Assembly: GCF_905397275.1 (NCBI RefSeq)
Contig: NZ_CAJPUY010000025.1
Span: 31,206-95,205, forward strand
Direction: 5' to 3'
From: Cupriavidus yeoncheonensis
GTDB lineage: Bacteria; Pseudomonadota; Gammaproteobacteria; Burkholderiales; Burkholderiaceae
Length of the DNA: 64,000 bases
Part shown: positions 26,961-35,439 of the stretch, piece by piece
How positions within the stretch are numbered: position 1 is the first letter of the stretch
How the letters are laid out: each line of letters starts with the position of its first letter
Translations under genes and position numbers: made by a program
Notes under the pieces: generated by a model
Told to the model about the DNA's origin: nothing
The model's input: the letters and a program-made list of their open reading frames with translations, nothing else
Databases searched by the model: none

Positions 26961-27380
26961 ATGAAAGATCGAGACGCGAACTCCATGACCGCAGCAGCTT
27001 TGGGCGAGATGAGCGACCGGCAGGCTTCCTCCCGCGACGACGACTCCATGCAGGACATCCGTGGCACGGAAGTGCCGACACTGACCAAGGCCGAACTTGC
27101 CGAAATGCTGTTCGACCAGGTGGGCCTGAACAAGCGCGAATCGAAGGACATGGTCGAAGCCTTCTTCGACGTTATTCGTGAAGCGCTGGAGCAGGGCGAC
27201 AGTGTCAAGCTCTCCGGCTTCGGCAACTTCCAGTTGCGCGACAAGCCGCAGCGACCAGGCCGCAATCCAAAGACCGGCGAGGTGATTCCCATCACCGCGC
27301 GCCGCGTGGTGACGTTCCATGCCAGCCAGAAACTCAAGAGCCAGGTAGAAGAGCACGCCGGTTTGAGCGTTACCGGTTGA
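26961..27380 (+). CDS. ihfA: Integration host factor alpha subunit
   Basis: 139 aa. The HU/IHF fold begins at about residue 40 with TLTKAELAEMLFDQVGLNKRE. The DNA-minor-groove arm GRNPKTGEVIPITARRVVTF is intact. Usual IHF-alpha is about 100 aa; the polar 35-residue N-terminal extension is either real or reflects a later start (internal ATGs at 26985, 27009 and 27048). Position after pheT is conserved across proteobacteria. Confidence 0.93.
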   Translation: MKDRDANSMTAAALGEMSDRQASSRDDDSMQDIRGTEVPTLTKAELAEMLFDQVGLNKRESKDMVEAFFDVIREALEQGDSVKLSGFGNFQLRDKPQRPGRNPKTGEVIPITARRVVTFHASQKLKSQVEEHAGLSVTG

Positions 27381-27502
27381 CGGGAGACACCACCCGAACG
27401 GCGGATTGCTTGCCGCGGCGGGCGTCTGTATGCTTCATGGCGCGCTGATCGGCGCGCCAACCCAAACCGGCCGGCATGGCCTGACGCCTGTCTACACCAC
27501 TC

Positions 27503-27934
27503 ATGTCGGACAAATCCAGCGAGCGCGTTGCGCTGCCGCCTATCCCTGCCAAGCGCTACTTCACCATCGGCGAAGTCAGCGAACTCTGCGCGGTCAAGCC
27601 GCACGTGCTGCGCTACTGGGAGCAGGAATTCACCCAGCTCAAACCGGTCAAGCGCCGGGGCAACCGACGCTACTACCAGCACCACGAAGTCCTGCTGATC
27701 CGGCGCATCCGCGAGTTGCTGTACGAACAGGGCTTCACCATCAACGGCGCCCGCAATCGGCTCGACGAAGGCCGGCACGTTCATCACCAGGCGAGTCTGG
27801 AGCCAGAGGAATTGCCCGCGCAAGCTGCGGCGGAAACCTCGGTGCCGTCGGTGGATATCGCCAATCTGCGCAGCGAGCTCGTCGAAGTGCAACACCTGCT
27901 TGCGCAACTTCAGCAGATCGCGCGGCGGGCATAA
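27503..27934 (+). CDS. MerR-family transcriptional regulator
   Basis: 143 aa. YFTIGEVSELCAVKPHVLRYWEQ (about residues 19-41) is the MerR winged helix, and RRGNRRYYQHHEVLLIRRIRELLYEQGFTI continues into the first dimer helix. No cysteine metal site or effector domain is visible. This is the CarA/MlrA-like regulator usually found directly after ihfA. Confidence 0.88.
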   Translation: MSDKSSERVALPPIPAKRYFTIGEVSELCAVKPHVLRYWEQEFTQLKPVKRRGNRRYYQHHEVLLIRRIRELLYEQGFTINGARNRLDEGRHVHHQASLEPEELPAQAAAETSVPSVDIANLRSELVEVQHLLAQLQQIARRA

Positions 27935-27974
27935 ATTTCACCAGAACCGCTGGTCATCCGGGAAATGCGTCTGC

Positions 27975-27980
27975 TATAAT
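27975..27980 (+). promoter_or_regulatory. -10 box of the tRNA-Pro promoter
   Basis: Perfect TATAAT, with TGGTCA 18 bp upstream as a plausible -35, and the tRNA starting 9 bp downstream. Confidence 0.6.
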
Positions 27981-27989
27981 CTTTGTCTT

Positions 27990-28067
<78 letters not shown>

Positions 28068-28096
28068 GTCAAATCAAGCACTTAGCTTGTTACGGA

Positions 28097-28116
28097 AGAC
28101 CGGCGAAAGCCGGTCT
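28097..28116 (+). terminator. Terminator after tRNA-Pro
   Basis: AGACCGGC / GAAA / GCCGGTCT followed by CTTCGTTTT. The 28067-28422 gap otherwise contains palindrome copy 1 and no convincing gene. Confidence 0.7.
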
Positions 28117-28360
28117 CTTCGTTTTCCCCCCTACTTTTTCCCCTACCGGGCGCGGTGCTCGCCGGTTCTCCCGTCGCCTTTTGTTTGCGCGCAATTCTGA
28201 GCGTCGCCCACCGCTGACGCTTAGCTTTCAATGCCGGCCCATGCCGAGACAGTCCTGCAATCAAGTGTAGCGAGGCAACGAGATCCCCGGCTGGGGGTGC
28301 CACGCCTTCCCATATCCTTCATTGGTCAAGATGTTCCCCCTGATGGAATCCGCTCGACGG

Positions 28361-28374
28361 CGCAATTGATTGCG
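28361..28374 (-). repeat. Palindromic core element, copy 1
   Basis: Exact 14-bp core, minus orientation (CGCAATTGATTGCG on plus). It sits 49 bp beyond the stop of the leftmost island gene and is the first island copy after tRNA-Pro. Confidence 0.85.
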
Positions 28375-28422
28375 CTGGCCTAATTCAGCGTTGGCCGCTC
28401 CGCTCTCGCCGAAGGGGAGGGG

Positions 28423-29346
28423 CTAAGCGAGCGCATGTTTTGCCCAGTCGTAGATATCCAGGGCGAGATCAGCCGGCTCCGACATGCTGGTGACCCGAAA
28501 GCCTTCGCGCTCGAGCTTCCACTCATGCTCGTCGATGACCTCGACGATCTTCTTGTATTCCTTCGGCTCAACGGCGGATGCGTCCGGCAACAGCAGGAAT
28601 AGGCCGATGGAGTCGAATTGGCGTATGCGCGAATATGTGGTCAGGTCCAGACTTGCCTTGAGCAAGTTCATCTCCACGCTCTGTGCCGACTTGTAGGCGG
28701 CCGAGGTCACGCTGCCGCAAGATTGTGACGTGAGCAGGTTCAGATCCAGGAAGTGCTTCACGCCGCCGTCGCCTTCTAGGAATATCCCTTGTTTCTCGGG
28801 AAGCACGAACCGCTCGAAGTCCAAGCCAGCGATGCGCTTGAGCTCAGCGTTGACGAGCTGCCGCGCGCGCGGGGTGTCGATCGATTCGAAGTCGTTGGCC
28901 TTCTTCTTTGCTAAAGGGGCCATGACCACCAGCTCAGCGTAGAGCCGCTCAACCGTGGCCTCCCGATCATCGCCGGAGGTGTAGTGCGGCGCCGACAAAA
29001 CCAGGCTGTTGGTGTCGAAGCGAATCTCCGGGATGGCCGTCTTGTCATGGACGGCCTTGCGCAGCGCGCCTTCCGCGTATGCCATGAGCTCCCTCAGCGA
29101 TCTCTGCGGAAATTGGTCGTGATAGATGCACTCGAACTTTTTGAAGTCATCCAGAAGCTTGAAATGAAGCCGATCGCCAGGCGACTGGACCACGACGCCA
29201 ACCGTGAAGCGTTGCGGCGCAAAGATGTCGGGCTGCAGCTCCACCGTCGACCAAGCGCCAGCGAAAGCTGGTCTCGGCGCGCTGGCCGAGATGCGGCATA
29301 AATGGTCGGCGTCGATCCCGCCGATGGTGAACCCGCGATTGCTCAT
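28423..29346 (-). CDS. Uncharacterised partner of the HipA-like kinase (possibly DUF3037-like at its N-terminus)
   Basis: 307 aa. The ATG at 29346 overlaps the stop of the upstream kinase gene (ATGA), so the two are translationally coupled. An N-terminal beta-strand segment, WSTVELQPDIFAPQRFTVGV, resembles DUF3037 proteins that pair with HipA-like kinases, but this protein is more than twice their usual length. The rest is helix-rich with no recognisable catalytic motif. By context it is the second component of a two-gene unit, toxin-antitoxin-like or defensive; that role is inference. Confidence 0.7.
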   Translation of the reverse strand: MSNRGFTIGGIDADHLCRISASAPRPAFAGAWSTVELQPDIFAPQRFTVGVVVQSPGDRLHFKLLDDFKKFECIYHDQFPQRSLRELMAYAEGALRKAVHDKTAIPEIRFDTNSLVLSAPHYTSGDDREATVERLYAELVVMAPLAKKKANDFESIDTPRARQLVNAELKRIAGLDFERFVLPEKQGIFLEGDGGVKHFLDLNLLTSQSCGSVTSAAYKSAQSVEMNLLKASLDLTTYSRIRQFDSIGLFLLLPDASAVEPKEYKKIVEVIDEHEWKLEREGFRVTSMSEPADLALDIYDWAKHALA

Positions 29347-30146
29347 GCGATCACCCCGAGGCAGTCGGCCAGCCACCCCGATTGAGCTCGCTGGTCGAGA
29401 GTTTGAACGATAGCCTGAGTGGCCGCGGCAGCTTGGGCTGGAATCAGTTTGGCAATGATGTCCTCCAAGTCAGCCTGGGCGTCCTTGAGCGCCTGGGCGT
29501 GGCCAGCCGCGGCACTGGCCATGTCAATCTGGAAGCGCTGGAAATCCGAGGGGCTGAGGGCCTTGTTGGCCTCGACCAAGAGGCTGCGCTCCTCAAAGCC
29601 GCGGCCCGTCGGGACCCATAGGAGATCGTGCAGCAGTGATTCGTGGTCGATCGCCACATAGCCACCCTGGGTCGACTGGATGACGTTGCCGAAATTCCGG
29701 TCGCGCAAGTCGCTCCACTTGTCGAAGGCCGCAATCTTTCGAGCATCGCGGCTCCTCAAGCAGTTCTTGCGAGCCAGGAAGAACGCCATCTTGTGGACTT
29801 GGCGGACCGACTTGCCGGAGACGACCTCGCTGCACCAGGCCGGACAAAGCGCCATGCCGTCAAGGCTGGCTGGCAACGCCTGGCTTCTGCGAAGCTCGTT
29901 GACGGGGACCAACAGAATGGCTCCGAACTCTGGGCAGGATACGCCGCTTTTGCAGGCCAGTATCCAACCCAAGGCCTCGCACAAAAGCGCTGGGCCATTC
30001 GCGGGGAAGAGCTTCACGAAGCAGTCGCGCAGCTTGCCGTTCGCGTCGGCGACCTTGGCCAGATGGGTGGTCTCGTTGATGCCCGAGCTGGCGGGCTTGC
30101 CGCGGTATTCGCGCCAGGAGCTGGCGCCGAGGATTGGCACGCTCAC
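29343..30146 (-). CDS. HipA-like kinase domain protein
   Basis: 267 aa from GTG at 30146, which has a strong purine-rich ribosome site (GGGAGGGGAGG) just upstream; the longer frame adds low-quality N-terminal sequence. FVKLF (about residue 36) supplies the ATP-binding lysine, ALLCEALGWILACKSGVSCP the following helix, and WSDLRDRNFGNVIQ then YVAIDHESLLHD (about 165-195) carry catalytic D..N and metal-binding D residues of HipA/PI3K-like kinases. There is no HipA N-terminal subdomain. It may phosphorylate a host factor as HipA does. Divergent from the WYL regulator. Confidence 0.75.
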   Translation of the reverse strand: MSVPILGASSWREYRGKPASSGINETTHLAKVADANGKLRDCFVKLFPANGPALLCEALGWILACKSGVSCPEFGAILLVPVNELRRSQALPASLDGMALCPAWCSEVVSGKSVRQVHKMAFFLARKNCLRSRDARKIAAFDKWSDLRDRNFGNVIQSTQGGYVAIDHESLLHDLLWVPTGRGFEERSLLVEANKALSPSDFQRFQIDMASAAAGHAQALKDAQADLEDIIAKLIPAQAAAATQAIVQTLDQRAQSGWLADCLGVIA

Positions 30147-30212
30147 CTTGCCTCCCCTCCCAAGGACCCGGTCGCGATTTTCTTCATTTTCTGCTGCTCG
30201 CTCTTTGATTAG

Positions 30213-30225
30213 GGTAGAGCATACC
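30213..30225. promoter_or_regulatory. Possible operator between the HipA-like pair and the WYL regulator
   Basis: GGTA-GAGCA-TACC is an inverted repeat in the 166-bp divergent gap, with a related GTGGTATCC half-site 24 bp to the right. WYL-type defence regulators usually repress divergent promoters by binding such dyads; this assignment is inference. Confidence 0.35.
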
Positions 30226-30312
30226 TTATCAAAATGATGTGCGTGGTATCCTTCCGCGATTTGGCGCGCAATTTGCGGCCGCGAGGGGCGTGAACGCCCA
30301 CAACGGGGATGC

Positions 30313-31206
30313 ATGGGCAAGGCTTTGGATATGTCGCAGACGCAGCGGGAGAGGCTCTCCTTCCTGGAGCTGCGCGCCTTCTTCACCGGGGAGCTCCGGC
30401 GAGGTGACATCGAGGCTCGGTTTGGCGTCAAGCCGGCCGCGGCCTCGCGCGACCTCGGCCTATATCGGAAGATCGCCCCGACGAACCTGGACTATGACCC
30501 GGCGGGCCGCTGCTATCGCCCCACCGAAGCCTTCGAGCCCCTCCATGAGTTCCACGCTGAGCGCGTACTTGCCTGGCTGCTCCAAGGATTTGGCGACGGG
30601 CTAGAGCTTGGCCTGGGGCAGGCCGCTCCCTGCGAAGGCCCCGGACGGTTGATCAAGCCCGACATGGGTCTTTTGGCCACGATCACCCGCGCCATGCGTG
30701 CCAAGCGCGCTCTGGAGGTGAGCTACCTCTCGCTCTCGTCAGGGCTAAGCCGGCGAGAGATTGTGCCCGTGGCCTTGGCCGATAACGGCCTGCGCTGGCA
30801 TGTGCGCGCCTACGACCGCGGACGCGAGCGATTCAGCGACTTCGTGCTTACCCGCATCGCGAAGGCCGGGATGGTCGAAGGCACCGTGGCTGACCGGGAG
30901 CTGCTCCCGGCCGACGAGCAATGGGCCCGGATCGTGGACCTGGAGTTGGCCCCCCACCCAGGCATCGCGCAGCCCAAGGCGATCGAGGCGGACTATGGCA
31001 TGCAAGATGGCATGTTGATGATCAAGGCGCGGGCGGCCCTCGCGGGGTATGTCCTGCGGCGCTGGTCGATCGACTCGACCGCGGATCATCGCCTAGACCC
31101 CACGTCGCATCAACTTTGGCTGCGCAACCCCCAGGCGCTCTATGGCGTGGAGAGTGCCGCCCTGGCACCCGGGTACGCCAAGACCGCAGCTGCGATAGAC
31201 GTGTGA
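30313..31206 (+). CDS. WYL-domain transcriptional regulator (BrxR/CapW-like)
   Basis: 297 aa. Residues 10-70 form a winged helix (RRGDIEARFGVKPAAASRDL). Residues 125-200 form a WYL domain of the SYLSLSSG...REIVPVALADNGLRWHVRAY type, and a C-terminal WCX-like region ends in YVLRRWSIDST. The helix-WYL-WCX order matches BrxR/CapW regulators that hold BREX, CBASS and other defence operons silent until infection. It lies 25 bp upstream of the helicase on the same strand and is divergent from the HipA-like pair, so it probably controls both. Confidence 0.85.
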   Translation: MGKALDMSQTQRERLSFLELRAFFTGELRRGDIEARFGVKPAAASRDLGLYRKIAPTNLDYDPAGRCYRPTEAFEPLHEFHAERVLAWLLQGFGDGLELGLGQAAPCEGPGRLIKPDMGLLATITRAMRAKRALEVSYLSLSSGLSRREIVPVALADNGLRWHVRAYDRGRERFSDFVLTRIAKAGMVEGTVADRELLPADEQWARIVDLELAPHPGIAQPKAIEADYGMQDGMLMIKARAALAGYVLRRWSIDSTADHRLDPTSHQLWLRNPQALYGVESAALAPGYAKTAAAIDV

Positions 31207-31231
31207 TCACGAAAAAAACAAGGACGTTCCG

Positions 31232-34200
31232 ATGAAGCTTGAATCCATCGCCAAAGGCGCGCTGATCTCGGGCATTGAGCCGGGGCAGGTCGCGCGCGTC
31301 GTAAGCGCCGATCCGCTCGGGGAGAACGCCGTCACCGTTGTCTACCGGACCGCCGACGGGCGCCTTGGCGAGCGCGTGCTCTTCCGTGCTGACGAGGCCA
31401 ACCTCTCAATCGCGTCGGCGGGCAGGCCATGGAGCTTCGACGCCGACGGCGCGGACTTCAAGCTCGCGGCTGAGGCCCACCGCATCAACCTGGCCCATTT
31501 GTTCGACCCAATGATGGCGGTCCACACGTCGAATGTGGAGCCGCTGCCGCATCAGATCACGGCAGTTTACGAGGCGATGCTGCCCCGCCAGCCGCTGCGC
31601 TTCGTGCTGGCCGACGACCCCGGCGCGGGCAAGACCATCATGGCCGGCCTGCTGATCCGCGAGCTCCTAATGCGGGCCGACGCCGCGCGCGTGCTGATCG
31701 TCTCCCCTGGAAGCTTGGTCGAGCAATGGCAGGACGAGCTGTTCGAGAAGTTCGGGCTCTCATTCTCAATCTTCTCGAGGGATCTCCAGCAGCAAAGCCG
31801 CGCGGGCAATCCGTTCGACGACAACGACCTGATGCTCGCCCGCCTCGACCAGCTCTCCCGAAGCGAGGAGCTGCAAGAGAAGATCAAGGCCTCTCGCTGG
31901 GATCTGGTGGTGGTCGACGAAGCCCACAAGCTATCGGCGACGTGGTTCGGGACCAAGGTCAACGAGACCAAGCGCTTCAAGCTCGGTCAGCTGCTGGGTT
32001 CGGTCACCCGCCACTTGCTGCTGATGACGGCCACGCCGCACAATGGCAAGGAAGAAGACTTTCAACTCTTCCTGTCGCTGCTGGACTCCGATCGCTTCTA
32101 TGGGAAGTTTCGCGACGGCGCGCACAAGGTAGACGTCTCCGATCTGATGCGGCGGATGGTCAAGGAAGACCTGCTGAAGTTCGACGGGACGAGGCTTTTC
32201 CCGCCGCGGGTGGCCTACACCGCCAACTACAAGCTCTCGGAGGCCGAGGCGGCGCTCTACAACGCGGTGACCGCCTACGTCAAAGAGGAGATGAACCGGG
32301 CCGACCAGCTCGATGGCAAGCGCAAGGGGACGGTGGGCTTTGCCCTCACGGCGTTGCAGCGCCGGCTTGCGTCGAGCCCCGAGGCTATCTACCAATCCTT
32401 GAAGCGCAGGCGCGAGAAGTTGAAGCGCCGAATCGAGGAGGAGAAAATCCGCCAGCGCGGCGGCAGCAAGCCCTTGGCAGAAACCGTCGCCGGTTCCGGC
32501 GCCGAGGACATCTGGGACTCCGCCGACGAGATGGCGCCAGAGGACTACGAGGAGTTTGAGGAAGAGGTGGTCGACCAGGCTACGGCAGCCCAAACTATCG
32601 CCGAGCTAGAAGCCGAGATCTTCACGCTCGGTCACCTCGAAGAGCAGGCCAAAACGCTCGTCCATTCCGGCCAAGACCGAAAATGGGAAGAGCTGCGGGA
32701 GCTCCTGCAAAACACGCCGCAGATGCGGGGCTCCGATGGCTTGCAACGCAAGCTCATCATCTTCACCGAGCACCGCGACACGCTCAACTACCTGGCCGAC
32801 CGGATCCGAGGACTGCTGGGCAAGCATGAGGCGGTGGTTCTGATCCATGGCGGGGTGCATCGCGACGATCGGCGCAAGGCCCAAGAGCTCTTCCGCAATG
32901 ACAAGGACACCCGAGTCCTCATCGCCACGGACGCCGCTGGCGAAGGCGTGAACCTGCAGAACGCCAACCTGATGGTCAATTACGACCTGCCGTGGAATCC
33001 CAACCGCCTGGAGCAGCGATTCGGTCGCATCCACCGGATTGGCCAGACGCAGGTCTGCCACTTATGGAACATCGTCGCCAGTGAAACCCGCGAAGGCGAC
33101 GTCTTCCAGAAACTCTTCGAGAAAATTGAGGTCGAGCGCAAGGCCCTGGGTGGTCGCGTCTTCGACATCTTGGGCGAAGTCTTTGATGGCGTGAGCCTGC
33201 GGGACCTGCTGATCGAGGCGATCCGCTTTGGAGAGGATCCGGCCCGCCAAGCGCACCTGCGCGAAGTCGTCGCGGGAGCTCTCGACACCGAGAAGCTGCG
33301 CGAGATCATCGGCCGCAACGCTTTGGCCGAGGAGGTCATGGACGAGCGCAGGCTCTTCGCGCTTAAGGAGGAGATGGAGAAGGCCGAGGCCAGAAAACTC
33401 CAACCCTACTTTATCCGATCGTTCTTCTCGCAGGCCTTCGAGCGCTTGGGAGGCGACTTACGCCCTCGCGGATCGGGCCGCTACGAGATCACGTTCGTTC
33501 CGGCGGCTATCCGCGAGCGCGACCGTCAGATCCAAGGCCGCGATCGCCGGAACATGAATCCCGTTGTCGTCAAATATGAGCGAGTCTGCTTTGAGAAGAG
33601 CCGAATTCGCGTTGACGACAAGCCTAACGAAGCAGTTGCCAGCCTTCTCCATCCCGCCCATCCACTGATGCAATCGGTGGTGGATCTGACCATTGAGCAG
33701 CATCGCGGTAAGCTCAAACAGGGCGCCGTGCTAGTCGATCCCAACGATGAGGGCATCGAGCCAAAGCTTCTGTTCCTGCTTGACCATTCGGTCAAGGAAG
33801 GCGGGGAATCCAAGATCGTAGTGTCGCGCCGCCTGCAGTTTGTGACCGTCGACAAGAGCGGCACCATCCAAAATGCCGGCTGGGCTCCGCACCTGGACCT
33901 TAATCCCATCGACGCCGAGCCGCTCGCGCGAGTTGCTGATGAGATCGAGGCCGATTGGATCAAGAAGGACCTGGAGCAGGCTGCTCTTGCCCATGCCTCC
34001 AACAAGCTGGTGCCCGAGCATTTCGAAGAGGTCAGGCAGCGCCGCGAGCGCCAGGTCGACAAGAACCTGGCGGCGATCCATGAGCGCCTGGTCAAGGAGA
34101 TCGATTATTGGTCCGATCGCCACGAGAAGCTCAAGACCGAACTGTCGGCCGGCAAGGACGTCCGCCTTCCTCTTGAAAACGTCCGGCGGACGATTGATGA

Positions 34201-34765
34201 ACTCACCGCCCGCTTGGAATCGCGCACCAATGCGCTCCAAGCCATGCGGCACGTGGTTTCGAGCATGCCGGTGGTGGTTGGCGGGGCCCTTGTGATTCCC
34301 GCGGGCCTGATCGCCATGCGTAGTGGCGAAGCCGCAGGCTCCACGTGGTCGGCCGATGCGCAGTTGCGCGCGCGCGTAGAGCGCACAGCCATGGAAGCCG
34401 TCCGCAAGGCAGAAGCGGCCATGGGCCACGAGGTCATCGACGTCTCAGCTGAGAAGTGTGGATGGGACCTAACGTCAATAGTGCCGGTCAAGGACGGCAA
34501 GCTCCCGCAAGCCCGACATATCGAAGTCAAGGGCCGCGCCAAGGGCCAATCGACTATCACAGTCACCCGCAATGAAATCCTCTATGGCCTCAACCAGGCC
34601 GAGAAGTTCATCCTTGCCGTGGTCATCGTCGATGGGGATTCGCACGAGGGCCCGCACTACATTCGCAATCCGTTCACCCAGGAGCCCGACTGGGCGGTGA
34701 CCAGTGTCAATCTGGAGTTGAGCCAGCTACTAGCGCGTGCGGTTCCGATCGGAGGATCGCTATGA
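31232..34765 (+). CDS. SNF2/DEAH-type helicase with DUF3883-like C-terminal domain (Hma helicase)
   Basis: 1177 aa. Walker A variant DDPGAGKTIMAGLLIREL (about 128-145), DEAH box VVVDEAHKL (about 227-235), motif III TATPHNGKEEDFQLF, then the C-terminal helicase half with IFTEHRDTLNYLADRI, ATDAAGEGVNLQ and QRFGRIHRIGQ (motif VI) near 590. Residues about 1050-1160 match DUF3883, with GWDLTS ... HIEVKGRAKG giving D...ExK, a PD-(D/E)XK-like arrangement. It would translocate on DNA and may cut or guide modification. It overlaps the next gene by four bases. Confidence 0.9.
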   Translation: MKLESIAKGALISGIEPGQVARVVSADPLGENAVTVVYRTADGRLGERVLFRADEANLSIASAGRPWSFDADGADFKLAAEAHRINLAHLFDPMMAVHTSNVEPLPHQITAVYEAMLPRQPLRFVLADDPGAGKTIMAGLLIRELLMRADAARVLIVSPGSLVEQWQDELFEKFGLSFSIFSRDLQQQSRAGNPFDDNDLMLARLDQLSRSEELQEKIKASRWDLVVVDEAHKLSATWFGTKVNETKRFKLGQLLGSVTRHLLLMTATPHNGKEEDFQLFLSLLDSDRFYGKFRDGAHKVDVSDLMRRMVKEDLLKFDGTRLFPPRVAYTANYKLSEAEAALYNAVTAYVKEEMNRADQLDGKRKGTVGFALTALQRRLASSPEAIYQSLKRRREKLKRRIEEEKIRQRGGSKPLAETVAGSGAEDIWDSADEMAPEDYEEFEEEVVDQATAAQTIAELEAEIFTLGHLEEQAKTLVHSGQDRKWEELRELLQNTPQMRGSDGLQRKLIIFTEHRDTLNYLADRIRGLLGKHEAVVLIHGGVHRDDRRKAQELFRNDKDTRVLIATDAAGEGVNLQNANLMVNYDLPWNPNRLEQRFGRIHRIGQTQVCHLWNIVASETREGDVFQKLFEKIEVERKALGGRVFDILGEVFDGVSLRDLLIEAIRFGEDPARQAHLREVVAGALDTEKLREIIGRNALAEEVMDERRLFALKEEMEKAEARKLQPYFIRSFFSQAFERLGGDLRPRGSGRYEITFVPAAIRERDRQIQGRDRRNMNPVVVKYERVCFEKSRIRVDDKPNEAVASLLHPAHPLMQSVVDLTIEQHRGKLKQGAVLVDPNDEGIEPKLLFLLDHSVKEGGESKIVVSRRLQFVTVDKSGTIQNAGWAPHLDLNPIDAEPLARVADEIEADWIKKDLEQAALAHASNKLVPEHFEEVRQRRERQVDKNLAAIHERLVKEIDYWSDRHEKLKTELSAGKDVRLPLENVRRTIDELTARLESRTNALQAMRHVVSSMPVVVGGALVIPAGLIAMRSGEAAGSTWSADAQLRARVERTAMEAVRKAEAAMGHEVIDVSAEKCGWDLTSIVPVKDGKLPQARHIEVKGRAKGQSTITVTRNEILYGLNQAEKFILAVVIVDGDSHEGPHYIRNPFTQEPDWAVTSVNLELSQLLARAVPIGGSL

Positions 34766-35439
34766 GCCGACCAGCCACGCAGGTCCTTTGGACTCATTGC
34801 AACGAATGTGGACACGAAACGAAGCACGAAGTGGTTCACAACGCGGAGCGTCGACGGACTTACGACAACGACCAATATTCAGTTGAGGTCGGATCGACGT
34901 GGACCGTTTTGCAGTGCGGGGGCTGCGAAGAGGTCAGCATGCGGCGGGTTGATTGGTGTTCTGACGATGACCCTCAGGACGGACCAAACACGCCAACCTT
35001 CTTTCCCGCCAGAGTGTCGCGACGAAAGCCGGTGTGGCTTGGCCGTTACGACGTGCCGTCTGCCGATGTCGACATCCTCGAAGAGATATATAAGGCGCTG
35101 CACGCCGATAGTAGGCGACTGGCAATGATGGGCGCGCGAGCGCTCTTCGATGTCGTGATCACCCGCACGGTAGGCGACCAAGGAAGTTTCGCCAAGGGAC
35201 TCGACGAACTGGTCAATAGCGACCTCATCAGCAAGCGAGACCGCGGAATCATTGAGGCGGCTATCGAGGCAGGACATGCAGCCATACACCGAGGGCATCA
35301 ACCCACTTCTGACGATGTCAATGTCGTGATCGACATCGCCGAGCGATTGATCCACGCGGAGGTTTTGCAGGCTCAGGCGAGCGCTCTTGCCGCGTCCACT
35401 CCACCTCGCAAGCGCGCCTCCGCCAAGAAGAAACTATGA
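34762..35439 (+). CDS. DUF4145-like zinc-ribbon protein inside the Hma operon
   Basis: 225 aa. The N-terminus has paired cysteines CNECGH and CGGCEE (about residues 13-57), a zinc-ribbon. The C-terminal helical region (VDILEEIYKALHADSRRLAMMGARALFDVVI ... KGLDELVNSDLISKRDRGIIEAAIEAGHAAIHRG) has the DUF4145 layout often found in restriction loci. ATGA overlaps on both sides couple it to helicase and methyltransferase, so it is an integral operon member rather than a bystander. Function unknown. Confidence 0.75.
   Translation: MSRPATQVLWTHCNECGHETKHEVVHNAERRRTYDNDQYSVEVGSTWTVLQCGGCEEVSMRRVDWCSDDDPQDGPNTPTFFPARVSRRKPVWLGRYDVPSADVDILEEIYKALHADSRRLAMMGARALFDVVITRTVGDQGSFAKGLDELVNSDLISKRDRGIIEAAIEAGHAAIHRGHQPTSDDVNVVIDIAERLIHAEVLQAQASALAASTPPRKRASAKKKL

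Noticed and set aside
24403..27081. 892-codon minus-strand open frame opposite pheT
   Set aside because: Antisense to a complete, conserved pheT; composition is that of a shadow frame.
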